DNA from: WYEG01 sp049414625
Lineage (GTDB): Bacteria > Desulfobacterota > Thermodesulfobacteria > Thermodesulfobacteriales > Thermodesulfobacteriaceae
Assembly: GCA_049414625.1 (NCBI GenBank)
Contig: JBMSAU010000016.1
Coordinates: 1-19,389, forward strand
Direction of reading: 5' to 3'
Length of the DNA: 19,389 bases
The translations under genes and the position numbers were made by a program. The notes under the pieces were generated by a model, which saw nothing but the letters and a program-made list of their open reading frames with translations, made no database searches and was not told the DNA's origin. Shown here piece after piece: positions 6,789-15,200 of this stretch; within the stretch, counting starts at the first letter, position 1, and the number at the start of each line of letters is the position of its first letter.

Positions 6789-8090
6789 TTAAAATAGAAG
6801 AGGAATTCCTCGAAGCATTTGATAGCGCCGTTTGCAATCAGGATACCAAGGGGCATTGCTTGGTCCAAGGTCAAGGGCTTTCTTGTAGTTATTCAGAGCT
6901 TCTTTTCGTTTACCAAGCTCTTCGTTTGCTCTTCCAGCCAAATAATAAGCATAACCGTTAAAAGGTATCAGCTCTTTTGCCTTTTCAAAATTCTTTAGAG
7001 CCTGTTGATAGTTCTTGAGATTAAACTCAGCTATTCCTTCAAGGATATAAGCTGAGCTTAGTTTCTCATCTAAAACTCTTGCCCGTTTAGCGTATTCTTT
7101 TGCCTCTTCATACTTCTTTTGGTTTATAAGAATTTTCGAAAGTCCAAGAAGAGCAGGAATGTTTTTAGGATAGACCTCTAAAGCCTTCATAAACTTTTCT
7201 TTGGCTAAATCAATTTTTTTGTCCTTAAAGAGCTTTTCAGCCTCATCGCTTAACCTAAAGGATTCCGTCGTGGCTAAGACAATAGCCCTTATCCTCTGAA
7301 ACTCCTCGCGGTCTTTGATCAAAGCGCCCGTTGGTTTATAGGTTTGCATTCTTTGTTGCCATTCTTTAATCCTCGACTCAGGCAAGGGATGAGTAGATAA
7401 CCACTCAGGCGGGCGTTTCTTTTCTCTTTCTTTAAACTTTTTAAAGAGTTCATACATCCCCTCAGGGCTATAGCCGGCCTTTACAGTGAATTCAAACCCG
7501 TAGGCGTCAGCCTCCCGTTCCTGGTCCCGGCTAAATTTAAGGGAAAGAAGCCCTGCTGAGATTTGAGCAAGCTGATACAAAGCCTCTCCTGCCAGATTCT
7601 GAGGCAAAAACAAACTTCCAATCTGGAGAAGAAGGCTAAGGGTCATGTTTTTTTCTACAAACTTGATATGATGTCTTGCTGTGATGTGTCCGATTTCATG
7701 CCCGAGAACGCCAACAAGCTCGCTTTCAGTATCTATCATCAAAAACAATCCCCGAGTGACGAACACCGGTCCGCCTGGTAGGGCAAAGGCGTTCTCAATC
7801 CCTGAGTTTACCAAGTAAAAAGTATAAGGCACTTTGCGAGGGGATTGCTCGGCAATCCTCTTTCCAAGGCGCTGAAGATAGGCTTGAACCTCTGGCTCAG
7901 GAAACCTCCCTCCATACTCATCAATAGCCACATTTGCATAGATCTTGCCAAGCTCAACCTCGTCCTTTTCAGAGATTGAAATTAAAGAAAAAGAATGAGC
8001 AACTGAGAAAATAAGAAAGTTAAAGATGAAGAAAAAAAAGAAAAAAATGAATATTTTAAACAACTCTTTAAAATTAACCTGATTGTTCAT
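6789..8090 (-). CDS. M48-family zinc metalloprotease with C-terminal TPR repeats (BepA-like)
   Basis: 433 residues. An N-terminal hydrophobic, phenylalanine-rich segment (residues 10-33) acts as a signal peptide or anchor. The peptidase domain follows: HEIGH at 131-135 (zinc and catalytic residues), EREAD at 191-195 (third zinc ligand), and STHPLPESR with H234 at the place of the histidine known to switch BepA activity. Residues about 275-420 form at least three TPR units (for example LAKEKFMKALEVYPKN, EEAKEYAKRARVLDEKLSSA, ALKNFEKAKELIPFNGYAYY). BepA of E. coli works in the periplasm, chaperoning or degrading outer-membrane assembly intermediates such as LptD; a similar envelope role is inferred. 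The ATG at 8090 lacks a Shine-Dalgarno. The gene lies upstream of the TauE-type permease. Confidence 0.9.
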   Translation of the reverse strand: MNNQVNFKELFKIFIFFFFFFIFNFLIFSVAHSFSLISISEKDEVELGKIYANVAIDEYGGRFPEPEVQAYLQRLGKRIAEQSPRKVPYTFYLVNSGIENAFALPGGPVFVTRGLFLMIDTESELVGVLGHEIGHITARHHIKFVEKNMTLSLLLQIGSLFLPQNLAGEALYQLAQISAGLLSLKFSRDQEREADAYGFEFTVKAGYSPEGMYELFKKFKEREKKRPPEWLSTHPLPESRIKEWQQRMQTYKPTGALIKDREEFQRIRAIVLATTESFRLSDEAEKLFKDKKIDLAKEKFMKALEVYPKNIPALLGLSKILINQKKYEEAKEYAKRARVLDEKLSSAYILEGIAEFNLKNYQQALKNFEKAKELIPFNGYAYYLAGRANEELGKRKEALNNYKKALDLGPSNAPWYPDCKRRYQMLRGIPLLF

Positions 8091-8167
8091 ATTTTTTTGT
8101 GCAGATTATTTTATCATTTTGATTGTAGTATACTAATTTTAAACTTTTTGCCAAGGGAGAAAAGCAA

Positions 8168-8638
8168 ATGAAATTGCCATCGCGAGATTTAGTTTTCTAT
8201 CTGGAATCAAGCTTAAGGGGCCTTGCTAAATGGTTGCGTTTTCTGGGGTACAAAGCAGAAATCGCTCAACAGAGAATAGACTTAAAGACGATCCTTGAAA
8301 ATCGAGAAAAATTTTTTCTTATTACAAGCGAGGAGACCGCAAGGGTTTTAGAGAAGGCTGGAGCAGACTTTCTTCTTTTACCAAGGGATAACCTTAAAGC
8401 TCAAATAAAACGTCTACTTAATAAGCTAAATTTAGACCTGGAGCTTAAGCTTGACATTTGCACTATTTGTGGAGTTAACCTTATTCCTGTCAATAAAGAA
8501 GACTATAAAGAAAAAATTCCGCCCAAGGCTTACGAGCTTTACAATGAGTTTAACCTTTGTCCAAGCTGTGGAAGGATCTACTGGGAGGGAGACCATGTCC
8601 AGAGGATAAGGGAAAAATGGAAAACCCTTACCAGTTAA
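8168..8638 (+). CDS. Mut7-C RNase-domain protein (DUF82 family)
   Basis: 156 residues, preceded by AAGGGAG about 9 bases before the ATG. The N-terminal part is PIN-like, with the family signature SLRGLAKWLRFLGYKAEIA at about 15-33 and LPRDNL at about 71-76. The C-terminal part is a zinc ribbon (C98, C101, C131, C134, followed by GRIYWEGDHVQRI), which is the hallmark of Mut7-C proteins. The family is predicted to be an RNase; its substrate is unknown. Odd point: the acidic residue usually written as Asp just before LG.LA.WLR is Glu here (E13), and the downstream TRD-like motif reads TSEE, so two expected Asp positions hold Glu. The gene is divergent from the M48 gene and its 3' end overlaps the etfA 3' end by 4 bases. 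Confidence 0.85.
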   Translation: MKLPSRDLVFYLESSLRGLAKWLRFLGYKAEIAQQRIDLKTILENREKFFLITSEETARVLEKAGADFLLLPRDNLKAQIKRLLNKLNLDLELKLDICTICGVNLIPVNKEDYKEKIPPKAYELYNEFNLCPSCGRIYWEGDHVQRIREKWKTLTS

Positions 8639-9618
8639 TCCTTCGCCTTAAGTTTTCGCAACAAAGCTTCAAGGAAAGAGGGAGCATCGCATACGAAGCC
8701 TACATGAGCCATCTTCATCATCGGTGCCTGTTTGTCTATGTTTATCGAGACAATAAATTCCGATCCCTCCATGCCAACGGTATGTTGAATGGCTCCCGAG
8801 ATTCCAAATGCAAGGTATAACTTTGGTCTTACCGAAACTCCGCTTACCCCTATCATCCGTTCTGCCTCAACCCAGCCAGCATGCACCGCGGGTCTTGTCC
8901 CCCCAACTTCAGCGTTAAGGATTTTAGCAAGCTCAAAAAGCATCTGAAAGTTTTCTTTGCTTTTTAAACCCATGCCCCCAGCTACAACAACTTTAGCAAC
9001 GCTTAGCCTTGAAGGCTCTTTCTTTGCCGGTTTAAAGTTCTTGATGGTTAGCTTCGTTGACCAGTCAAAATCTTCAGGTAGTTTTATCTCTTTTATCAAG
9101 GGTTCTTTTTCAGCTTCCTTTATGGGGAAGGTGTTTAAGGCTACGGTTGCCATGATGGGGAGCGTCTTGGAGGTTAGCTTTGCGATGATGTTTTCGCCGT
9201 AGGTTGGACGAAGAAGAAAGAGATTTCCATCCTTTATTTCAAAGGCGTTGACATGAGCGCAAAGTCCAGCTTGTAAGCTTCCAGCAACTCTTGGGGCAAC
9301 AGAAAGCCCTTTTTTAGTTGCCGGAAAAAATATTCCATATGGCTTATGTTCTCTTGCTAAGTAGACAAGAACCCTCTCGCATAGGTCATCGGGTAAGTGC
9401 TTAAGGTTTGGATGAGCGATGCACCAAACCTCATCAGCAAGCAACTTTTTTAGTGCCGGAATAGCTAGAAATTTTTCCTTGTCATCAGCAAGACCTATAA
9501 GGATCAATCTTTTGTTTAGCCGATCCGCAACCTCTCTTAAGGGAGTTAAAATTTCAAGGCTTGCAGGATGAAGCTTACCTTCAATGCACTGCCCAAAAGC
9601 AAAGATACATTCAGCCAT
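8635..9618 (-). CDS. etfA: Electron transfer flavoprotein, alpha subunit
   Basis: 327 residues, normal length, starting at ATG 9618 with AAAGGGGGC about 6 bases upstream. With EtfB it forms a soluble FAD heterodimer that accepts electrons from acyl-CoA dehydrogenases and passes them to membrane oxidoreductases. The N-terminal domain (about 1-190) is the subunit-contact half. The C-terminal FAD domain shows VVVAGGMGLKSKENF, GGTRPAVHAGWVEAERMIG, LYLAFGISGAIQHTVGM, and FIVSINIDKQAPMMKMAHVG. The usual GQTGK FAD-loop sequence reads GVSGV here, so details of flavin binding may differ. It is the last gene of the operon acyl-CoA dehydrogenase - etfB - etfA, 22 bases after etfB. Confidence 0.94.
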   Translation of the reverse strand: MAECIFAFGQCIEGKLHPASLEILTPLREVADRLNKRLILIGLADDKEKFLAIPALKKLLADEVWCIAHPNLKHLPDDLCERVLVYLAREHKPYGIFFPATKKGLSVAPRVAGSLQAGLCAHVNAFEIKDGNLFLLRPTYGENIIAKLTSKTLPIMATVALNTFPIKEAEKEPLIKEIKLPEDFDWSTKLTIKNFKPAKKEPSRLSVAKVVVAGGMGLKSKENFQMLFELAKILNAEVGGTRPAVHAGWVEAERMIGVSGVSVRPKLYLAFGISGAIQHTVGMEGSEFIVSINIDKQAPMMKMAHVGFVCDAPSFLEALLRKLKAKD

Positions 9619-9640
9619 CGCTTAGCCCCCTTTAGAAGCA

Positions 9641-10429
9641 TTAAGCTAAAAAGCCTTTTTCTTTTAAGATCTCAATAAGCTTTTCAGCTAGCTCATCCGG
9701 CTCTCCCTCAAAGATTTCCCCTCGTGAGATAAAGGTTTTCTCAAACACCTCAGCAACTTGAGTTGGAGAACCAGAAAGACCAATAGAAGCTTCATCAAGA
9801 TTTAGCTCGACGTTGGTTAAAATTTTAGGATTTACTTCTTTCAAGGAAAGGAGGCGTTTTAAGGATGGTGGTCTAACATAATCTATCTCAGGCACAACGC
9901 TAACCACAGCCGGTGAAGGAAATTCTACCTCCTCCTCCCCAAAATCATCTTCACGGATAGCGATAAACTTCCCGTCAACAAACTTAATCTCCTTCACATA
10001 GGTTATGGATGGAAGTTTAAGAAGGCTTGCTGTTTCTGGGGGTACTTGCCCGGTTTCCGCATCGATTGACCTTGCTCCCATGACTACAAGATCAAAGGGG
10101 GAGAGAAGACTTAAGGCTCTGGCTAAAATTCGAGAGGTTGCTAAGGTGTCTGAGCCAGCAAAGGCTTTATCGGAGATTAAATACAGGTCATCTACTCCTA
10201 AGGCGTAAACCTTCTGCAAAATGGGGACCGTGTTTGGTGGTCCCATGCTAATTGCTATAACCTCAAAGTTTGCTTGGTCTTTTAATCTTAGAGCTACTTC
10301 TAAAGCAGACCTGTCGGGCGGGTTTAGGATGAGCTCAGCTGACTCCCGGCGAAGGGTATGAGTTTCTTTATCAACCTTTACCGTCCCAGGCTTTGGCACC
10401 CCCTTAATGCAAACTACAACCCTTCCCAT
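9641..10429 (-). CDS. etfB: Electron transfer flavoprotein, beta subunit
   Basis: The start is taken at ATG 10429 (262 aa, MGRVVVCIKGVPKPG), because GGAGG lies 7 bases before it; the longer frame to 10453 would place that ribosome-binding site inside the gene. Motifs: VCIKGVPKPG at the N-terminus, ELILNPPDRSALEVALRLKD, and the nucleotide-binding signature GARSIDAETGQVPPETASLL at about 115-135, which usually holds AMP in ordinary ETFs and FAD in bifurcating ones. Which applies cannot be decided by eye. It follows the acyl-CoA dehydrogenase by 43 bases and precedes etfA, so all three are likely co-transcribed and function as one electron-transfer module. Confidence 0.94.
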   Translation of the reverse strand: MGRVVVCIKGVPKPGTVKVDKETHTLRRESAELILNPPDRSALEVALRLKDQANFEVIAISMGPPNTVPILQKVYALGVDDLYLISDKAFAGSDTLATSRILARALSLLSPFDLVVMGARSIDAETGQVPPETASLLKLPSITYVKEIKFVDGKFIAIREDDFGEEEVEFPSPAVVSVVPEIDYVRPPSLKRLLSLKEVNPKILTNVELNLDEASIGLSGSPTQVAEVFEKTFISRGEIFEGEPDELAEKLIEILKEKGFLA

Positions 10430-10472
10430 GAAAGAGCCTCCTTTAAGCATCAAGCAAATTTTATACCTTTAT

Positions 10473-11630
10473 CTATACCTTTATCCATTTGGCAAGCTCT
10501 CTTGCTATGATATTTCTTTGAATCTCGTTTGTCCCTTCATAGATCTGAAGACATTTAGCATCTCTAAAGAATTTTTGAACAGGATAGTCCCTCATGTAGC
10601 CATAACCACCCATCATTTGGATAGCCCTTTCTGTGATCCACATAGCTTGGTCTGTAGCAAAACATTTTGCCATTGCTGAGGCTCCAGAAAAGTCTTTAGC
10701 CCCAGAATCGATATACTGGCAAACGCTATAAACTAAAGCCCTTGCCGATGAGAGCCTCATAGCCATTTCGGCAAAGGTATGGCTTACCGCTTGAAACTGA
10801 TATACAGGCTGACCAAACTGAACTCTGGTTCTTGCATGCCTAAGGCTTACTTCTAGGGCAGCTTGGGCAATACCTAAGGCTTGAGCTCCTGCTCCACATC
10901 TTGCATAATCGAGGGTTTTGAGGGCAACCATAAAGCCCATCCCCTCTTTGGCTATGAGCCTCTCTTTGGGAATTCGGCAATCGTTAAAAATTAGGTCCGT
11001 GGTAACTGAGGCTCGAAGCCCAAGTTTTTTCTCTTTTTTGCCTACCACAAAACCTGGGTCCCCTTTCTCAACAATAAATGCACTTGCCCCTCTTGCCCCT
11101 TTCGCTGGGTCTGTCAAGGCAATGACAATGTAGATGTCGGCAATTCCTCCGTTCGTGATCCACTGTTTTATTCCGTTAAGAACGTAGAAGTCTCCATCCT
11201 TCTTGGCAGTGGTTTTTATGGCAAAGGCATCGCTCCCAGCTTGGGGCTCAGTTAAGGCAAAGGCGCAAAGCTTTTCACCCTCGGCAATGGAAGGAAGGTA
11301 TCTTTCTTTCTGCTCTTTACTGCCAAAGAGAATGATAGGGTAGGCACCAAGAAAGCTTGCGGCATAGGTTGTTGAAACTCCAGCGCAAAAATAGGAGAGC
11401 CACTCTACTGCAAGACACATCTCAAAGGTGCCAAAACCAAGCCCGCCATACTCCTTTGGGATGATAAGACCAAAAAGGTCAGCCTGAGCAAGGGCTTTTA
11501 TAGGCGTTGCGTCGTAAGCTTCCTTCTCATCCCATTCTAAAGAGTAGGGTTTGATGTAAGTTTCCCCAATTTCCTTTATAAGCTCAATCATGATTTTATG
11601 TTCTTCTTTTAGCGGAAATTCAATCAGCAT
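10473..11630 (-). CDS. Acyl-CoA dehydrogenase
   Basis: Oxidises an acyl-CoA to the trans-2-enoyl-CoA with FAD, passing electrons to ETF. The ATG at 11630 (385 aa, MLIEFPLKEEHK) is chosen since GGGAGG lies about 7 bases upstream; the frame extends upstream to 11663 but without such a site. Motifs: LTEPQAGSDA and the WITNGG region for FAD and substrate, RTRVQFGQPVYQFQAV, GGYGYMRDYPVQKFFRDAK, and YEGTNEIQRNIIAREL carrying the likely catalytic glutamate (about E365). Length and motifs fit short- or medium-chain dehydrogenases; chain length or branched-chain specificity is not readable. First gene of the acd-etfB-etfA unit, with a near-consensus promoter upstream. Confidence 0.94.
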   Translation of the reverse strand: MLIEFPLKEEHKIMIELIKEIGETYIKPYSLEWDEKEAYDATPIKALAQADLFGLIIPKEYGGLGFGTFEMCLAVEWLSYFCAGVSTTYAASFLGAYPIILFGSKEQKERYLPSIAEGEKLCAFALTEPQAGSDAFAIKTTAKKDGDFYVLNGIKQWITNGGIADIYIVIALTDPAKGARGASAFIVEKGDPGFVVGKKEKKLGLRASVTTDLIFNDCRIPKERLIAKEGMGFMVALKTLDYARCGAGAQALGIAQAALEVSLRHARTRVQFGQPVYQFQAVSHTFAEMAMRLSSARALVYSVCQYIDSGAKDFSGASAMAKCFATDQAMWITERAIQMMGGYGYMRDYPVQKFFRDAKCLQIYEGTNEIQRNIIARELAKWIKV

Positions 11631-11691
11631 GAATAGCCTCCCTTCTAAGGCAGTTACAAACAACTTTTGTCAATCTTGTATCATCTTTGCG

Positions 11692-11720
11692 ATTATAGCA
11701 TTTTTGAGTTGTCCTCTCAA
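11692..11720 (-). promoter_or_regulatory. Strong promoter for the acyl-CoA dehydrogenase - etfBA operon
   Basis: On the minus strand, TTGAGA (11715-11720), exactly 17 bases, then TATAAT (11692-11697) with an extended TGC just before it. Transcription would begin near 11685, with a leader of about 55 bases before the ATG at 11630. A match this close to the sigma-70 consensus suggests high basal expression. Confidence 0.7.
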
Positions 11721-11743
11721 GGGAAAGGTGTTAATTTTTTAGT

Positions 11744-13048
11744 ATGATGAAGTATGTAAAATGCGGAGCTGAAGTCTTTGAGTTTAAACCAAAACCGCTT
11801 CCTCAAAAATGTTCATACTGTGAAGAGAGAGCTATCCTTCGTCCGGAGTGCACCTCACTATACCTTTGTAAAGATTGTTTTCTAAAATTTTGTGAAAAAC
11901 GGGTAAAGGAAAACATAATCAAGTATAAAATGTTTAAAGAGGGGGAAAGGGTTGGGGTTTTTCTGTCTGGGGGTAAAGATAGCGCCGCCCTTTTAGCCAT
12001 TCTTAAAAAACTTTTTCCTGTCCAAAATATTATCGGTATCTACTTAAACCTTGGCATTCGGTACTACTCGGAATACGCTCAATCTGCAGTAGAAGAGCTT
12101 TGTAAAAAGTTAGAAGTTCCCCTTCACATAATAGACCTTGTAGAAAGGGAGGGTGTTCGGATAGATGACTTTGTCTTCACAAGCTTTAAAGACAAGATTT
12201 GTTCTGTATGTGGTGTAATAAAAAGATACTATTTTACTAAAGTGGTAAAAGAGCTTAACCTAGATGTGATTGCAACTGGGCACCATCTTGATGACACCCT
12301 CTCCACCATGCTTAGCCTCTTTTTTAACGGAGATTTTATAAGCCTTTCCCGTTTGAGACCCGTGCTACCTCCTCTTCATGCCGGTCAGGCAAAGAAGGTC
12401 AAACCTCTCTTTAGCCTTCCAGAGCTTGACATCTTTCACTACTCTGTGCTTTCAGAGTTGCCTATTGAGGGGTGTAGCTGTCCCCATGGGGAATTAACGC
12501 CCGCAAAACGTTGGAAATCTTGGCTTAATGACATGTTAAAAGAGGATAAAACCTTCAAGTTTCGTCTTCTTTCCATCTTCATGAAAAAACTTCTACCCCT
12601 TCTTCCTAAAGAGAAACCAGAAAAGGAGGATGAGTTTTATCCCTGTCAGGTTTGCGGGGAGCCTACTCCCTCAAAATCACGTATCTGTGTTAAATGCCGA
12701 AGGGTCTCTCTTTTACAAAGGGTTGAAGATAAAAGGCTTGAGTGGACTGCCGAAGAATTTTTAACATACTATTCACAAAATAGAGATAAAATATTAGTGT
12801 TTGATGTGAGAGAAAAAGAGGATTATGAAATGGGGACCTTTCCATTAGCCATCTGGGTTGACCCAAACCTTGTCTCAGCTGAAGAAAAGGATTTTTTTAA
12901 ACATTTTAAAAATTATCGAGGAAAGGAGCTAACTTTTTTCTGCTATTCTGGTAGGCTAAGCTATCTTTTTGTTTTGAGACTTCGCAAACTTGGTTTTAAA
13001 GCTTATAATATAAAAAATCCTCAAAAATTATTGCAAAAAATAAATTAG
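11744..13048 (+). CDS. TtuA-like tRNA 2-thiolation enzyme fused to a C-terminal rhodanese domain
   Basis: 434 residues in two parts. Residues 1-320 resemble the TtuA/TtcA family: an N-terminal zinc finger (C23, C26, C42, C45), the ATP-pyrophosphatase loop SGGKDS at 75-80, CSVC at 153-156 and GCSC at about 243-246 (candidate iron-sulfur ligands), GHHLDDT at 179-185, and a second zinc finger (C301, C304, C315, C318). Such enzymes adenylate a tRNA uridine and replace oxygen with sulfur; in thermophiles TtuA makes 2-thio-T at position 54, stabilising tRNA. Residues about 335-430 form a rhodanese domain (LVFDVREKEDYEMGTFPLA, with the active loop CYSGRLS, C400). Rhodaneses carry persulfide, so the fusion probably supplies its own sulfur. 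No Shine-Dalgarno is close to the ATG-ATG start. Confidence 0.85.
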   Translation: MMKYVKCGAEVFEFKPKPLPQKCSYCEERAILRPECTSLYLCKDCFLKFCEKRVKENIIKYKMFKEGERVGVFLSGGKDSAALLAILKKLFPVQNIIGIYLNLGIRYYSEYAQSAVEELCKKLEVPLHIIDLVEREGVRIDDFVFTSFKDKICSVCGVIKRYYFTKVVKELNLDVIATGHHLDDTLSTMLSLFFNGDFISLSRLRPVLPPLHAGQAKKVKPLFSLPELDIFHYSVLSELPIEGCSCPHGELTPAKRWKSWLNDMLKEDKTFKFRLLSIFMKKLLPLLPKEKPEKEDEFYPCQVCGEPTPSKSRICVKCRRVSLLQRVEDKRLEWTAEEFLTYYSQNRDKILVFDVREKEDYEMGTFPLAIWVDPNLVSAEEKDFFKHFKNYRGKELTFFCYSGRLSYLFVLRLRKLGFKAYNIKNPQKLLQKIN

Positions 13049-13058
13049 GAGGAAAAAA

Positions 13059-14396
13059 ATGGTTAGGATATCTCTTGAGAGGGAGCTCCAGATACTTAAA
13101 AATTTGCTCGTTGATATGTCAAAGTCTGTCGATGAAATGATAAGTGGTGCCTTAAGGGCTATTGAAAATCTTGATCTGGACCTTGCTAATAAAGTTATTA
13201 AGTTTGACGAACAGGTGAATTATTATGAACACATGGTCACCCTCTCAGCAGTTGAGATTATAGCTTTACAGCAACCTGTAGCTAAGGATTTAAGGTTTAT
13301 CATCAGCGCCTTTGACATTGCGAGGAACCTTGAACGTTTGGCTGACCAAGCGGTTAACATCGCTGAAAGGGTTCCTAATCTTGTTGAGCTAAAGGCGCCT
13401 CCTCTCCATCAGTATGAAACTTCTATTCTACCCATGGCTAAAGAAGCTCTTTTCATGCTTGAGAGTGCCATAAACGCCTTCATCAGCGAGGATGTAAAAA
13501 AGGCTTATGCGGTTATTAAGCATGATGACATTGTTGACTCCTACAAAAGGGAAAACATTAGGATCCTTCGTGAAAGCATGAGAAATGACCCAAACTTTAT
13601 TGACATCGGGGTCGAATACATCATAGTTGTTCAGAATTTGGAAAGGATTGGCGACCATGCCTGCAACATCGCAGAAGCTGTTATCTTTACTGTTGAGGGT
13701 AAAATACCAAAGCTTGAAAGGTTAGAGCCTGTTTCTATTCATGAGATACTCACTAAAGAATATCACGTTTTCAATCTTCTTTTGAAGCATGCAAGGCTTG
13801 TATCCGAATGTCTTATTCGTCTACCCCTTGCTTTAGAAGCCTATTTCCATAAAGACAAAGAAAGGCTTGCCGAGATAGCTAAACACATTACCGAGATTGA
13901 GAAAGAGGCTGACAAGGTTAAGACAAATATCCGGGGACATCTCCCTAAGGGGCTTCTTCTTCCTGTAGAAAAGTTTGAAATTTTTATGTATTTGAAAGAA
14001 CAGGACGGAGTTGCGGACTCGGCAGAAGAGATCATTAACTGGCTTACCTTCAAAGATATTGATGTTCCAGAAGACCTTGCCCAAAAGTTTCAAAAGCTTC
14101 TTAACCAAAATTTGGAGCCCCTTCGCTACGTTGAAGAGCTTATTCAAAGGGCAACGGATTTCCTTATCACTCGTTCCGAAACAAGCCGAAATGTCGCTAA
14201 AGAACTTGTCAGAAAAATCCGCTACGAGGAATATCTCAGTGAAAATTTAGCTACCGATATAAAAAGGGAGATCTTCAGCCGGATCTCAGACCCGTTAACT
14301 TTGTTCTACCTTATAGCTCTTGTTGACATGATTGCTGATATTTCAGCACATGCGGAAAACGCAGCTGACTTGATGAGGGCTATGATTGCCAAATAA
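13059..14396 (+). CDS. PhoU-domain protein fused to a DUF47/Pit-accessory domain
   Basis: 445 residues, with AGGAGG 7 bases before the ATG, beginning 10 bases after the thiolase gene. Residues 1-215 are a complete PhoU: two helical bundles, each with the metal-binding signature NLERLADQAVNIAE at 90-103 and NLERIGDHACNIAE at 193-206. Residues about 225-445 are also helical and resemble DUF47 (UPF0111, the companion of Pit phosphate transporters), with EQDGVADSAEEIINWL and LVDMIADISAHAENAADLM. PhoU represses the Pho regulon and controls phosphate uptake. The fusion would join PhoU-type sensing to Pit-type accessory function, but no transporter or phoB/phoR gene lies in the window. The product is probably cytoplasmic at the membrane; no membrane segment is seen. 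Confidence 0.83.
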   Translation: MVRISLERELQILKNLLVDMSKSVDEMISGALRAIENLDLDLANKVIKFDEQVNYYEHMVTLSAVEIIALQQPVAKDLRFIISAFDIARNLERLADQAVNIAERVPNLVELKAPPLHQYETSILPMAKEALFMLESAINAFISEDVKKAYAVIKHDDIVDSYKRENIRILRESMRNDPNFIDIGVEYIIVVQNLERIGDHACNIAEAVIFTVEGKIPKLERLEPVSIHEILTKEYHVFNLLLKHARLVSECLIRLPLALEAYFHKDKERLAEIAKHITEIEKEADKVKTNIRGHLPKGLLLPVEKFEIFMYLKEQDGVADSAEEIINWLTFKDIDVPEDLAQKFQKLLNQNLEPLRYVEELIQRATDFLITRSETSRNVAKELVRKIRYEEYLSENLATDIKREIFSRISDPLTLFYLIALVDMIADISAHAENAADLMRAMIAK

Positions 14397-14416
14397 GGGA
14401 AATTTTTGAGCTTGCT

Positions 14417-15025
14417 TTACTTAATTAGTCTTCCGATCCGCTCAAACCTTATTCTTCCATTTTCGCTATCCCAGGAAAAATAGATTATCAATGCACTTCC
14501 TTTAAGGTATTCGATGGGCACAAAGCCCCAGAAACGGCTATCGTAGCTTTGGTCGCGGTTATCCCCAAGCACGAATAAATGCCCTTCTGGAACTTGAACA
14601 GGACCGAAGTTATCCCGTGGGCTAACTTCACTTGGATAAACTTCAGGGTCTGTCCATCTTGCGTAAGGCTCATTCAGGGGTTTGTCGTTTACATACACCT
14701 TTTTGTTGATAATTTGAACCTTATCCCCAGGAAGCCCTATAACTCTTTTGATAAAATCAACTTTTTTGTCCACAGGATAAGTAAAGACGACGATCTCTTG
14801 CCTTTCCGGTAATCGTCTGAGGTATAAAAAATCATCCTTTATGGGATTTTTCACTCCAAAGGTTATTTTATTTACCAAAAGGTAGTCCCCGATTAGAAGG
14901 GTAGGGATCATAGAGCCAGAAGGGATTTTGTAAGCTTGGATAAAAAAAGTCCTGATAAAAAGGGCTAAAAGCAAGGCGATAAGAATGCTTTTTAGCCAAT
15001 CAAATGCCTTGCCCTTTAAGTCCAT
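14417..15025 (-). CDS. lepB: Signal peptidase I
   Basis: 202 residues; the ATG at 15025 has GGGAGG about 6 bases upstream. Cleaves signal peptides from exported proteins at the outer face of the inner membrane. One N-terminal transmembrane segment (about residues 12-30, WLKSILIALLLALFIRTFF) is followed by the catalytic serine in KIPSGSMIPTL (S38), the catalytic lysine in FIKRVIGLPGD (K93), and the conserved GDNRDQSYDSRFWG box near residue 155. The short length is usual for bacteria other than the enterics. Same strand as lepA, the classic partner, but 345 bases of repeat-rich DNA separate them, so lepB may have its own promoter. It converges on the PhoU-DUF47 gene, with 20 bases between the stops. 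Confidence 0.96.
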   Translation of the reverse strand: MDLKGKAFDWLKSILIALLLALFIRTFFIQAYKIPSGSMIPTLLIGDYLLVNKITFGVKNPIKDDFLYLRRLPERQEIVVFTYPVDKKVDFIKRVIGLPGDKVQIINKKVYVNDKPLNEPYARWTDPEVYPSEVSPRDNFGPVQVPEGHLFVLGDNRDQSYDSRFWGFVPIEYLKGSALIIYFSWDSENGRIRFERIGRLIK

Positions 15026-15146
15026 GAAAAACCTCCCTAGAATCCTTCTCTCATCTTAAGACCTACCTTGTCATACCAGGTAATTTTTTTTAGCTATTTC
15101 GAGCTTAATTCATGCTACCCCAGAAACCCCGTTCTTTGGCATCCTT

Positions 15147-15200
15147 GGGACGCCCTCCCGAATGAGGTGAGGAGGGACGCCGTCTCGAACAAAGTGAGGG
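15147..15200. repeat. Two tandem 27-bp imperfect repeats
   Basis: Two adjoining 27-base units, 15147-15173 and 15174-15200. Both begin GGGACGCC and then follow the pattern CTCCCGAATGAGGTGAGG versus GTCTCGAACAAAGTGAGG. About three quarters of positions agree. A looser third unit (ATGCCTCGCTTGCGCTCGG) follows. The composition suggests a dispersed intergenic repeat family. Confidence 0.65.

Noticed and set aside
7990..8050. Poly-purine/poly-Phe tract in the M48 gene as a frameshift
   Set aside because: The frame stays open and the run forms a normal hydrophobic signal segment, so no frameshift is needed.
10430..10453. Longer etfB start
   Set aside because: The GGAGG before 10429 would fall inside the coding region; the conserved N-terminus begins at 10429.
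11803..12000. Open frames antisense to the thiolase and, likewise, to other long genes
   Set aside because: They are antisense shadows of well-supported genes with no start signals of their own.
14397..14416. Transcription terminator between the convergent PhoU-DUF47 and lepB genes
   Set aside because: The 20-base gap contains no hairpin with a T run.
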